Shown here piece by piece: positions 27,285-35,521 of a stretch of 58,870 nt of DNA (positions are counted from its first letter, which is position 1; every line of letters starts with the position of its first letter). Where the stretch lies: assembly GCA_015488555.1 (NCBI GenBank), contig WFNO01000086.1, forward strand, positions 64,467 to 123,336, written 5' to 3'. This DNA comes from Gammaproteobacteria bacterium. GTDB taxonomy: Bacteria; Pseudomonadota; Gammaproteobacteria; SZUA-140. The notes under the pieces were generated by a model. It did not search any database. It worked only from the letters and a program-made list of their open reading frames with translations, and was not told the DNA's origin. Made by a program: the position numbers and the translations under genes.

Positions 27285-28100
27285 TCAACGCCGCCCGCTG
27301 CGCAGATGGCGCAGGGTGAAGATGCCCGCGTCGATGGGCACGTCGAAGCGCACCTCGAGCATCTCGATCACGGTGGCGTTGCCGGGCTCGTCCACGGGAC
27401 GCATCTCCCAGCGGGTGGGCAGGCGGCGCCCGTCCATCTCCCGCACTTCGCTGAAAGTGAGCACCTTGACCAGGCGCCCCCGCTCGTCGTAGTAGGAGAG
27501 CCGCAGGGGGATGAGATCGTCACGGCGCACTTCGTAGACCAGCTTGCCCCACACCACCGCAGCCTCCGGCTTGGGCAGGGATTCGATGACATAGACCACC
27601 ACTCCGTCGCGTTCCTCCTCCGCGAGCACGGTGTGGGTGTAATCGTGCACCATGCTGCTCTCCTTCACCAGGTCGTCGTTGGTGAAGTGGGAGCCCATCC
27701 AGGGCTGCAGCATCATGGAAGGGGGGATCTTGACGATGCGTTCCACCTTGGGCAGGTAATTCCACATCTCGCTGCCGATGCGCAGGGAACCGATGCCCGC
27801 TTCCTTGGGGGGCGCGAGAATGCGGATGAAGGTCTTCTCGGGACGATCCATCCACACCCGTAATTCCAGGGTGCGCCGCCAATGGGGCGTGGTGATGCGC
27901 ATGCGATAGCGGCCCACGCTGGTCTTGCCCCACAACAGGTTCTCCACCCGCCGCACGATCTCCTGGCCGGAGAGGGACCCAGAGGGTGACTCGGAGAGCG
28001 AGACGGGCGGTGCGGCGGCGAGCGCGGCAGCCGGCGTGAACGACAGGGACCAGGCGAGCAGCAGGCCTGCGGCGATCGCCGGACGCGGGCGGGTCACCAT
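27285..28100 (-). CDS. LolA-like outer membrane lipoprotein-sorting protein
   Basis: The 271-residue periplasmic protein has a Sec signal peptide (hydrophobic stretch AAGLLLAWSLSFTPAAALA) and a LolA-like beta fold. Recognisable segments are the YRMRITTPHWRRTLELRVWM strands, LRIGSEMWNYLPKVERIVKIPP, and MLQPWMGSHFTNDDLVKES, typical of the 'outer membrane lipoprotein-sorting protein' group, which is distinct from housekeeping LolA. Such proteins carry a hydrophobic cargo across the periplasm. Immediately downstream are an ABC ATPase, FtsX-like permeases and an outer-membrane barrel, giving a candidate complete route from inner to outer membrane. Confidence 0.88.
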   Translation of the reverse strand: MVTRPRPAIAAGLLLAWSLSFTPAAALAAAPPVSLSESPSGSLSGQEIVRRVENLLWGKTSVGRYRMRITTPHWRRTLELRVWMDRPEKTFIRILAPPKEAGIGSLRIGSEMWNYLPKVERIVKIPPSMMLQPWMGSHFTNDDLVKESSMVHDYTHTVLAEEERDGVVVYVIESLPKPEAAVVWGKLVYEVRRDDLIPLRLSYYDERGRLVKVLTFSEVREMDGRRLPTRWEMRPVDEPGNATVIEMLEVRFDVPIDAGIFTLRHLRSGRR

Positions 28101-28142
28101 GAGGTCATCTCACCCGATCTCACCCGGCCGCCATCGTCTCCA

Positions 28143-28469
28143 TCACAACTCCTCCGGTACCGCCGCAGCCCGGGAGCGGATCCGGTACAGTTTCAACACC
28201 GGCAGGATAGCCACGATCCCATCGCCTTCGCAACCGGTGTGGGCCGCGCCCATGATGGCCTCGGCGATGGGCTCGGCCTTGTCCTCACCGGTGAAGATCT
28301 CGATGCGCGCGTGGCTGGTGAGCCAGTCCTTGGTGTAGGTGTCGGCGTACTCGCCGTAGCCCTTGACCTGGGTCACGCTGATACCGGAGACGCCCATGTC
28401 CTGGAGCGTGCGCTCCACGGACTTGAGGGCGTCCTTGCGGATGATGGCGGTCACCTTGCGCAGTTCCAT
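28143..28469 (-). CDS. PII-like nitrogen-regulator family protein next to the Cus pump (PII-NG type)
   Basis: The 108-residue protein has the PII fold: MELRKVTAIIRKDALKSVE at the start, VSGISVTQVKGYGEY leading into the T-loop, and the C-terminal GEDKAEPIAEAIM and GCEGDGIVAILPV segments. The T-loop (about residues 37-55) is short and has no canonical Tyr-uridylylation sequence, unlike GlnB/GlnK. A GAGGAGAAC site precedes the ATG at 28469. PII-like proteins beside RND metal pumps are known as the PII-NG subgroup; their ligand is not settled. Here it lies 73 bases after cusA, downstream of a tandem repeat, and likely senses metal or nucleotide state. Confidence 0.85.
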   Translation of the reverse strand: MELRKVTAIIRKDALKSVERTLQDMGVSGISVTQVKGYGEYADTYTKDWLTSHARIEIFTGEDKAEPIAEAIMGAAHTGCEGDGIVAILPVLKLYRIRSRAAAVPEEL

Positions 28470-28497
28470 ATCGTGTTCTCCTCTGCAAGACAATTTA

Positions 28498-28551
28498 GAT
28501 CCGGGATCAGATCTGGGATCAGATCCGGAATCAGATCTGGGATCAGATCTG
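28498..28551. repeat. Tandem repeat, 12 bp x 4.5, across the cusA stop codon
   Basis: Units GATCCGGGATCA, GATCTGGGATCA, GATCCGGAATCA and GATCTGGGATCA occupy 28498-28545, and a partial unit reaches into the last codons of cusA. Because the unit is 12 bases, the cusA frame meets TGA at each repeat (28545, 28533, 28521, 28509), then TAA at 28497. The array separates cusA from the PII-like gene. Confidence 0.92.
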
Positions 28552-31500
28552 GCGGCGGCGCTCCTGCCATTGCAGGATGAGGCCGTAGATCACCGGCAAC
28601 ACCACCAGGGACAACAAGGTGGTGGTGATCATGCCGCCTACCATGGGGGCGGCGATGCGCTGCATCACCTCGGAACCGGTGCCGCCGCCCAGCATGATGG
28701 GGATCAGACCAGCGATCACCGCGGTGGCGGTCATGGTGATGGGACGCACGCGTTCCGAGGTGCCCTGGAATACCGCCTGACTGATGTCCGCGCTGCTCAG
28801 GCGCACCCGCTCGACGCTCAGGCCCTCGCTCCGGGCCCGCTCATGACGCAGGTTCTGGATGGCCTCGTTGATGAAAGTGAGCACCAGCACCCCGATCTCG
28901 GCCGCCACCCCGGCCAGGGCGATGAAGCCCACCGCCACCGCCACCGATAGGTTGAAGCCGTAGAAATACACCAGCCAGATCCCGCCGATCAGGGCAAAGG
29001 GGATGGACAACATCACCACCAGCGGTGCCGTCACGTTGCGGAAATTGAAATAGAGCAGCAGGAAGATCATCAACAGCGTCGCCGGAATGACGATGCGCAG
29101 GCGCTGGGCCGCCCGTTCCATGAACTCGAACTGCCCCGACCAGGTCACGGTGTAGCCCGGCGGGATCTCCACCTGCTCCGCCAACACTTGCTTGGCCTTG
29201 GCCACGAAACCGCCGATGTCCGAGGTCTTGATGTCCACGTAGATCCAGGCGTTGGGACGCGCATCTTCGCTCTTGATGACCGGCGCACCGCGGCGCAGGG
29301 TCAGGGTGGCCACCTGCGACAGGGGGATCTGGGCGCCGGTGGGAGTGGGGATGAGCACCCGGCGCAGTTCCTCCGGACTGTCGCGCAACTCCCGCGGGTA
29401 GCGCAGGTTCACCGGATAGCGCTCCAGGCCCTCCACGGTGTAGGTGATGTTCATGCCGCCCACCGCCGACATGATCACGTCCTGCACGTCGCCCACCGTG
29501 AGCCCGTAGCGGGCGGCGGCCGCCCGGTCGATGTCGAAGTCCAGGAAATAACCGCCCACGGCGCGGTCACCGAAGGCCGACAAGGTCTCGGGAAGGGTCT
29601 TCATGGCCCGTTCGATGGCCGTGGACAGTTCCTGCAACACGTTGAGATCCGGGCCGCTGACCTTGATGCCGATGGGGGTCTTGATGCCCGTGGACAACAT
29701 GTCGATACGGGTCTTGATGGGCATGGTCCAGGCATTGGCCAGACCGGGGAAACGAATGGCCTGGTCCATCTCCGCCATCAATTCCTTCGTGGTCTTGTCC
29801 GGATCGGGCCATTGGTCGCGCGGCTTCAGGCGGATGATGGTCTCGATCATGGACAGCGGCGCCGAGTCGGTGGCGGTCTCCGCCCGCCCCACCTTGCCGA
29901 ACACCGTCTCCACCTCGGGGAAGGTGCGCAGGATCTTGTCGGTCTGCTGCAACAACTCCTTGGCCTTGGTGATGGAGATGCCCGGGAAGGTGGTGGGCAT
30001 GTAGAGGATGTCGCCTTCGTCCAGGGGCGGCATGAATTCGCTGCCCAGCTTGCTCAGAGGATACACCGTGGCCCCCAGCAGGAGCAGCGCCAGCGTAATG
30101 GTGATCATCCGCCAGCGCATGGTGAGGCGCAACACCGGGGAATGCAACCAGTGGAGAATGCGATTCACCGGATTCCTGGCTTCGGGCAGGATCTTGCCGC
30201 GGATGAACAGGCCCATGAGCACCGGCACCAGGGTCACCGCGAGCAGGGCCGCCGCGGCCATGGAATAGGTGCTGGTAAAGGCCAGGGGGCTGAACAGGCG
30301 GCCTTCCTGTCCCTGGAGCGTGAAAATGGCCACGTAGGACACGGTGATGATGAGCAGGGAGAAGAACAGGGCCGGACCCACTTCCTTGGCGGCCTCGGCG
30401 ATGGCCGCCCAGCGCTGCATGGGGGTCAGGGGGCCGCCCGCCGCCTTGCCCGCCCGCTCCAGATGCTTGTGGGCGTTCTCGATGAGCACGATGGCGCCAT
30501 CCACCATGGCACCGATGGTGATGGCGATTCCTCCCAGGGACATGATGTTGGCGTTGATGCCCTGCCAGCGCATGGCGATAAAGGCGATCAGGACACCCAC
30601 CGGCAAGGCGACGATGGCCACCAAGGCCGAACGCGCGTGCAACAGGAAGATCATGCAGATGATGCTGACAACGATGAACTCCTCGATCAGCTTGTCGCGC
30701 AGGTTGGCCACGGCGCGTTCGATGAGATCGCCGCGGTCGTAGACCGTCACGATCTCCACCCCTTCCGGCAGTCCCGCCTTCAGCTCCTCCAGCTTGGCGC
30801 GTACCCCGCGGATGGTGGCGAGGGCGTTCTCGCCGAAACGCATCACCACCACGCCGCCGACCACCTCACCTTCGCCATTGAGTTCCGCCACGCCGCGGCG
30901 CAACTCCGGTCCCAGCTTGACGGTGGCCACGTCCTCCAGCCGGATGGGCGTGCCGTGGGCGTCCACACCCACCGGGATCACCTTCAGGTCCTCGATGGAC
31001 TGGATGTAGCCGCGCCCGCGCACCATGTATTCGGTCTCGGACATCTCGATGAGCCGCCCGCCCACGTCGTTGTTGGAACGCTTGATAGCCATGCGCACCT
31101 TGGACAAGGGGATGTTGTAGGCCAGCAGGGCATTGGGATCCACTTCCACCTGGTATTGCTTCACATAACCCCCCACCGAGGCCACCTCGGCCACGCCCGG
31201 CACCGTCTGCAGGGGATAGCGCAGATACCAGTCCTGGATGGAACGCAGCTGTGCCAGGTCGTGACGGCCGCTGCGGTCCACCAGCGCGTACTCGTAGATC
31301 CAACCCACACCGGTGGCATCCGGTCCCAGGGTCGGTGTCACACCCGCCGGCAGGCGGCCACTGACATAATTGAGGGATTCCAGCACCCGCGAGCGGGCCC
31401 AGTACAGGTCAGTGCCATCCTCGAAGATGATGTAGACAAAGGACAGGCCGAAGAAGGAATAACCGCGCACCACCTTGGCATAGGGTACCGCCAGCATGGC

Positions 31501-31713
31501 CGTGGTGAGGGGATAGGTCACTTGGTCTTCCACCACCTGCGGCGCCTGCCCCGGGTATTCCGTGAACACGATCACCTGGACGTCGGAGAGATCGGGGATG
31601 GCGTCCAGAGGCATGGTGCGCACGGCCCACAGCCCGGCGGCCACCACCAGGGCGGTGACGATGAGTACCAGAAAACGGTTGCGCAGAGAGGCGTCGATGA
31701 TGGCCTTAATCAT
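28543..31713 (-). CDS. cusA: Heavy-metal RND efflux pump, Cu(I)/Ag(I) type
   Basis: The 1056-residue inner-membrane transporter uses the proton gradient to expel metal. Twelve helices are expected; the TM4 motif GAMVDGAIVLIENAHKH is present. The methionine metal triad of CusA is conserved as M572 (LYMPTT), M622 (PLSMIET) and M672 (RIDMLSTG), which marks Cu(I)/Ag(I) and argues against the zinc/cobalt CzcA type. The ATG at 31713 overlaps the cusB stop by 8 bases. The stop lies inside a 12-bp tandem repeat. With cusB and cusC it forms a complete tripartite pump through both membranes. Confidence 0.96.
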   Translation of the reverse strand: MIKAIIDASLRNRFLVLIVTALVVAAGLWAVRTMPLDAIPDLSDVQVIVFTEYPGQAPQVVEDQVTYPLTTAMLAVPYAKVVRGYSFFGLSFVYIIFEDGTDLYWARSRVLESLNYVSGRLPAGVTPTLGPDATGVGWIYEYALVDRSGRHDLAQLRSIQDWYLRYPLQTVPGVAEVASVGGYVKQYQVEVDPNALLAYNIPLSKVRMAIKRSNNDVGGRLIEMSETEYMVRGRGYIQSIEDLKVIPVGVDAHGTPIRLEDVATVKLGPELRRGVAELNGEGEVVGGVVVMRFGENALATIRGVRAKLEELKAGLPEGVEIVTVYDRGDLIERAVANLRDKLIEEFIVVSIICMIFLLHARSALVAIVALPVGVLIAFIAMRWQGINANIMSLGGIAITIGAMVDGAIVLIENAHKHLERAGKAAGGPLTPMQRWAAIAEAAKEVGPALFFSLLIITVSYVAIFTLQGQEGRLFSPLAFTSTYSMAAAALLAVTLVPVLMGLFIRGKILPEARNPVNRILHWLHSPVLRLTMRWRMITITLALLLLGATVYPLSKLGSEFMPPLDEGDILYMPTTFPGISITKAKELLQQTDKILRTFPEVETVFGKVGRAETATDSAPLSMIETIIRLKPRDQWPDPDKTTKELMAEMDQAIRFPGLANAWTMPIKTRIDMLSTGIKTPIGIKVSGPDLNVLQELSTAIERAMKTLPETLSAFGDRAVGGYFLDFDIDRAAAARYGLTVGDVQDVIMSAVGGMNITYTVEGLERYPVNLRYPRELRDSPEELRRVLIPTPTGAQIPLSQVATLTLRRGAPVIKSEDARPNAWIYVDIKTSDIGGFVAKAKQVLAEQVEIPPGYTVTWSGQFEFMERAAQRLRIVIPATLLMIFLLLYFNFRNVTAPLVVMLSIPFALIGGIWLVYFYGFNLSVAVAVGFIALAGVAAEIGVLVLTFINEAIQNLRHERARSEGLSVERVRLSSADISQAVFQGTSERVRPITMTATAVIAGLIPIMLGGGTGSEVMQRIAAPMVGGMITTTLLSLVVLPVIYGLILQWQERRRQI

Positions 31714-33433
31714 GCTGCATGCCTCCGTGGCCTCCGTTCATGTCCATGCCGCCGTGCATATCGTGCATGCTGGTACCGTCACCCTCGGCGGCCTGGTCCT
31801 TTCCGTGCGGGGTTTCATGCGCCATGCCCGCCATGGAACCGGAGTGGCCTCCCGACATCGTCGCGGTACCCGCACCGCCGCCCATGGACATGCCCTTCAT
31901 GCCCGACCCGTCCATCTTCATGTCCTTATCCATTTTCATATCCATTTTCATGTTCATCTGCATGTCCTTTTGCATGTTCGGGTCGCCGTGCTGCATGCCC
32001 GGCATGTCGTGATCGCCGTCCATGGCCGCGCCATCGGCGGTGGGCTGCTGCGAGACCGACTCCAGCATCTTGGCCGCGGCCTCGCGCAGCTTGGACTCGG
32101 AATCGATGAGGAACTGCGCGGAGGTGACCACTTCCTCACCGGGTTGCACGCCTTCCAGGATCTGGGTCAAGCCGTCGCTGCTCACCCCCACTTTCACCAC
32201 ACGCGGTTCGAACTTGCCCGGGCCGCGTACCACGAACACCAGCTCGCGGCTGCCGGAACGAACGATGGCCTCTTCCGGCACCACCACGGCATCCAGTTGC
32301 TTGCTGGCATGGATGGTGACATCGGCGAACATCTCCGGCTTGAGCAGGCCGTCACGGTTGTCGAACTCCATACGCACCTTGACGGTACGGGTCTTGGCCT
32401 CGAAATAGGGATAGATGTAGGTGATGCGACCGCGGAACACCCGTCCCGGGATCCCCGTCACGCGCATCTCCGCCTCGTCGCCTACCTGGACCCAGGGCAA
32501 CTCGTCTTCGAAGACGTCCACATACACCCATACCCAGGACAGATCGGCGATGCGGTACAACTCGGTGCGCGGCGTGACGTACTGGCCTTCACGCACCCCC
32601 ACCTTGATCACCACACCGTCGAAAGGTGAATGGATGTGGACGTATTTCTTGATCTTGCCGGTCTGTTCCAGCTCGCGGATCTGGTGTTCCGCCATGTCCA
32701 GCAGCTCCAGGCGCTCGCGTGCGGACTGCACCAATTCGGCGGCCCCGCGGCGAATGTCCTCGAAGGGACTCTGGGACAGGACCTTTTGGTTTTGCAGCGC
32801 CAACAGATACTCCTCCTGACTGGAGACCAATTGCGGGGAATAGATGCTCAGCAGGATCTGATCCTTCTTGACCCGCTCCCCGGTCTTGTCCACGCGCATC
32901 TTCTCCACCCATCCTTCCACCTTGGGATGCAGGCGCGCCAGGTGCTCCTCGTCGAAGTCCACGCGCCCCACGCTGCGCACCTTGCGGCTCAAGACGCGCC
33001 GCTCGGCGCGGGCGGTGCGCACGCCGATGTTCTGTACCGTGACCGGGTCGATCTTCACCGTCCCCGGCGGCTCGTCCGCATCCTCGCCCTCGTCCGCGTA
33101 GACGGGAATGTAGTCCATGCCCATCTCGTCCTTGGCCGGCACCGGTGAAGTGATGCTGGGATTCATGGGATGGCGGTAGAAGAGCGGCTTGCGTTCCTTC
33201 TTGGGTTCCTCCTCGGCGTAGACCGGGATGTAGTCCATGCCCATCTCGTCCTTGGCCGGCACCGGCGAGGTGATGCTGGGATTCATGGGATGGCGATAGA
33301 AGAGTGGCTTGCGCGCCTCTTCCTGCGGCCCGGCGGCCGGTGCCGGTGCCTGCAGGCGTTGCGCCAACCAATACCCGCCGCCCAGGCCGGCGGCCAGGGC
33401 GATGACTGCGATGAGAATTGCGCTCTTATTCAT
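31706..33433 (-). CDS. cusB: Cus-type periplasmic adaptor with duplicated metal-binding domain and Met/His-rich tail
   Basis: This 575-residue adaptor has an N-terminal membrane segment (ILIAVIALAAGLGGGYW) and then two identical 32-residue copies (41-72, 81-112) of the heavy-metal-binding domain with YRHPMNPSI and KDEMGMDYIPVY. The adaptor body follows: the barrel-sandwich part, a helical hairpin around residues 190-270, and beta domains to about 455. The last ~105 residues form a tail with about 23 Met and 9 His, which can bind copper or silver. Typical CusB proteins are about 400-500 residues and lack such a tail. The ATG at 33433 overlaps the cusC stop by 8 bases. Confidence 0.93.
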   Translation of the reverse strand: MNKSAILIAVIALAAGLGGGYWLAQRLQAPAPAAGPQEEARKPLFYRHPMNPSITSPVPAKDEMGMDYIPVYAEEEPKKERKPLFYRHPMNPSITSPVPAKDEMGMDYIPVYADEGEDADEPPGTVKIDPVTVQNIGVRTARAERRVLSRKVRSVGRVDFDEEHLARLHPKVEGWVEKMRVDKTGERVKKDQILLSIYSPQLVSSQEEYLLALQNQKVLSQSPFEDIRRGAAELVQSARERLELLDMAEHQIRELEQTGKIKKYVHIHSPFDGVVIKVGVREGQYVTPRTELYRIADLSWVWVYVDVFEDELPWVQVGDEAEMRVTGIPGRVFRGRITYIYPYFEAKTRTVKVRMEFDNRDGLLKPEMFADVTIHASKQLDAVVVPEEAIVRSGSRELVFVVRGPGKFEPRVVKVGVSSDGLTQILEGVQPGEEVVTSAQFLIDSESKLREAAAKMLESVSQQPTADGAAMDGDHDMPGMQHGDPNMQKDMQMNMKMDMKMDKDMKMDGSGMKGMSMGGGAGTATMSGGHSGSMAGMAHETPHGKDQAAEGDGTSMHDMHGGMDMNGGHGGMQHD

Positions 33434-34778
33434 GTACCGTCTCCTTGCCCACGGCCGCCGCCACCCGGGCGAGGGCCTGCTTGGCCTCACTGAGGGCCTT
33501 CCAATACTGGGTCTGATAGTTGAAGAGTGTGATCTGCGCGCGCACCAGATTGAGAAAGTCCACCTTGTTCACCTGGTAACCGGCGCGCATGGAGGCCACC
33601 GTCTGCGTGGCCTGGGGAATGATGCCCTCGCGGAACAGGATCACCTGCTGGCGGGCGCGCCGGTAATCCGCCAGTGCGGCGTCGATCTCCGCCGCCACGC
33701 GGGCGCGCATGTCCTGCAAGGCATAGCGCTCCCGGTTGAGCTCACTGGTGCGCTGGTCCACCTGCTTGTCCTGACGGGAATCGGTGCGAATGGGCAGGTT
33801 CATACTGAACATGAAAGTGGCGAAATCGGCACGGTCGCTGCCGTCGGGATTGTTGCCGCCGCGCAGGCCGTAGGCGGCCCCCACCCGAAAATCCGGATAG
33901 TATTCCTTCTTGGCCAGGTCCAGGCGCAGGCGGGCGGCTTCGATGAGACGCGCTTGCTGGCGCAGCAGAGGCCGCCGGCTCTCGGCCTCGGCCAGCAGTG
34001 TCGAGGCCTCACCGGCTTCGGCGAGGGATTCGTCCACCCGCGAGGCGATCTTCACCGGCGCCGCCACGGGACGATCCAGCAAAGCATTGAAACGCGCCGC
34101 CGCCGTGCGCCGCATGCCCTGCAGGGCGATTTCGCGATCCAGCATCTTGGACAATTCCACCTGTGCCAGCAGCACGTCCTGCTGCAGGCCCTTGCCCACC
34201 TTGTACTTGGTCTGGGCGATGGTCACGAACTGGCGCAGCAGCTCTTGATTGCTGGCCACGATCTCCAGGGCGCGGTCCAGATAGAACAGGTTCCACCACA
34301 AGGTGCGCACGTCGCGTATCAGGCGCAGGCGCATCTCCGCCACCCGATCCTCGGCCGCCGCCGCTTCCAGGCCGGCCACTTCCTCCTGTAAGGCCAGTTT
34401 GCCCGGATAGGGCAGCATCTGGCTGATGCCCACCTGAAACTGGGTCATGGCCTCCTGGGTGAAAGAGAAGCCGTCCACGGGCAGGTTCATGAGATTGACC
34501 AGCAGCTGAGGATCGGGCAGCGTGCCCTTTTGTTCGGGCACCGCCCGCAAGGCCCGCGCGCGCGCCTCGATGGCGGCCAGCCCGGGATTGTCGGCCAGTG
34601 CCTGAGACACCGCCCACGCTTCGGTGTAGACCTCGCCCTGCACCGCCGGTGTGGCGGGCGCCCCTTCCGGATCGCCGGCTGCGCCCGCTGCCATGCTCGC
34701 GCCCCACAACAACAGCCCCAACCACGGCCAGCGGCGGGAACGAGCTCGGTGCACATTCACTACGTTCGTTTGTTCCAC
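33426..34778 (-). CDS. cusC: Outer-membrane efflux channel, TolC family
   Basis: The channel protein (about 450 residues) has a signal peptide (RWPWLGLLLWGASMAAGAAG) and two repeats of the outer-membrane efflux fold with long amphipathic helices, such as VQGEVYTEAW and the DPQLLVNLMNLP segment. It forms the outer part of the Cus pump. The start is ambiguous: GTG at 34778 has GGAG about 10 bases upstream and puts the signal peptide near the N-terminus; ATG at 34823 extends the protein by 15 residues but has no ribosome site. It overlaps cusB by 8 bases at the 3' end. Confidence 0.9.
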   Translation of the reverse strand: MEQTNVVNVHRARSRRWPWLGLLLWGASMAAGAAGDPEGAPATPAVQGEVYTEAWAVSQALADNPGLAAIEARARALRAVPEQKGTLPDPQLLVNLMNLPVDGFSFTQEAMTQFQVGISQMLPYPGKLALQEEVAGLEAAAAEDRVAEMRLRLIRDVRTLWWNLFYLDRALEIVASNQELLRQFVTIAQTKYKVGKGLQQDVLLAQVELSKMLDREIALQGMRRTAAARFNALLDRPVAAPVKIASRVDESLAEAGEASTLLAEAESRRPLLRQQARLIEAARLRLDLAKKEYYPDFRVGAAYGLRGGNNPDGSDRADFATFMFSMNLPIRTDSRQDKQVDQRTSELNRERYALQDMRARVAAEIDAALADYRRARQQVILFREGIIPQATQTVASMRAGYQVNKVDFLNLVRAQITLFNYQTQYWKALSEAKQALARVAAAVGKETVHE

Positions 34779-35018
34779 GCTTCGTGTTCTCCAGAAATCC
34801 CAGGCCGCAGGCGCGGCCTGCATGTTTCATGATGCTGTACGAATGACAGGGTGAAGAAGAGAAAACGGGCGGGCATCGGATCTCCGGCCCGGGGCATGCA
34901 GATCCCGCCGGGCATGCCCCTCTCCCTTCAGGACATCGCCCCAGACATCATCCGCCAGATATCACCCGAATCACCGGAGGACATCACCGGCGGGCAGGGA
35001 CCAGAGGAGCAGCGATGC

Positions 35019-35393
35019 TCAACCCAGGGCGTACGAGATGGGGGGGCGTAAGAGCAGAGGATCGAAAGGCGGCAGCGGCCGCACGCCGGAAGCGGCGGGC
35101 AAGGTCTGGGCCGCCACGGAAACCGCAGGCTCACTGCTGTGGAGGGTGAAGCAAACGACACACACCGCACAATCGTGTCCGGCTTGCTGGCACTGGTCCT
35201 GGGCCATGAGGCCAGGAGCCTTGCCGACAGGGGACCGTGCAATGGAGGGCATCACCACCGCACCGGCGGCCTTCGCGGCCGCGGCGGCTTCACAGCCCTT
35301 CATGTGCACGGTCATGCCGGCAAAGGTCAGCAGCGACCACGCCAGCGACAGGGCCAGCACGAGATGGGCGATTGTTCTCGTAGTGCGGTTCAT
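35019..35393 (-). CDS. Small Cys/His-rich periplasmic protein (DUF2946-like), head of the Cus operon
   Basis: The 124-residue protein has an N-terminal signal or anchor (HLVLALSLAWSLLTFAGMTV) and a Cys-rich cluster (CQQAGHDCAVCVVC) followed by a proline-rich end. This matches small DUF2946-type proteins often found beside copper-efflux genes; they are thought to bind metal in the periplasm, but function is not proven. It lies about 240 bases upstream of cusC. No ribosome site is obvious before the ATG at 35393. Confidence 0.65.
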   Translation of the reverse strand: MNRTTRTIAHLVLALSLAWSLLTFAGMTVHMKGCEAAAAAKAAGAVVMPSIARSPVGKAPGLMAQDQCQQAGHDCAVCVVCFTLHSSEPAVSVAAQTLPAASGVRPLPPFDPLLLRPPISYALG

Positions 35394-35521
35394 GATGGGG
35401 CATGCTGGGTGATCTGCTTCCTTTTGTCAAGCCAGGAGGCCATAAGTTCAACTTGTGCATCCTGCGACCGCTTTCCCGAAGCGGACCAGAACTAGCACGT
35501 TTCTCAGGGTTACTGCCCGGG

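Noticed and set aside
29188-32109. 973-codon open frame on the plus strand
   Set aside because: It is antisense to cusA and cusB, has the Gln/His/Gly-rich composition produced by the complement of GC-rich codons, and resembles no protein.
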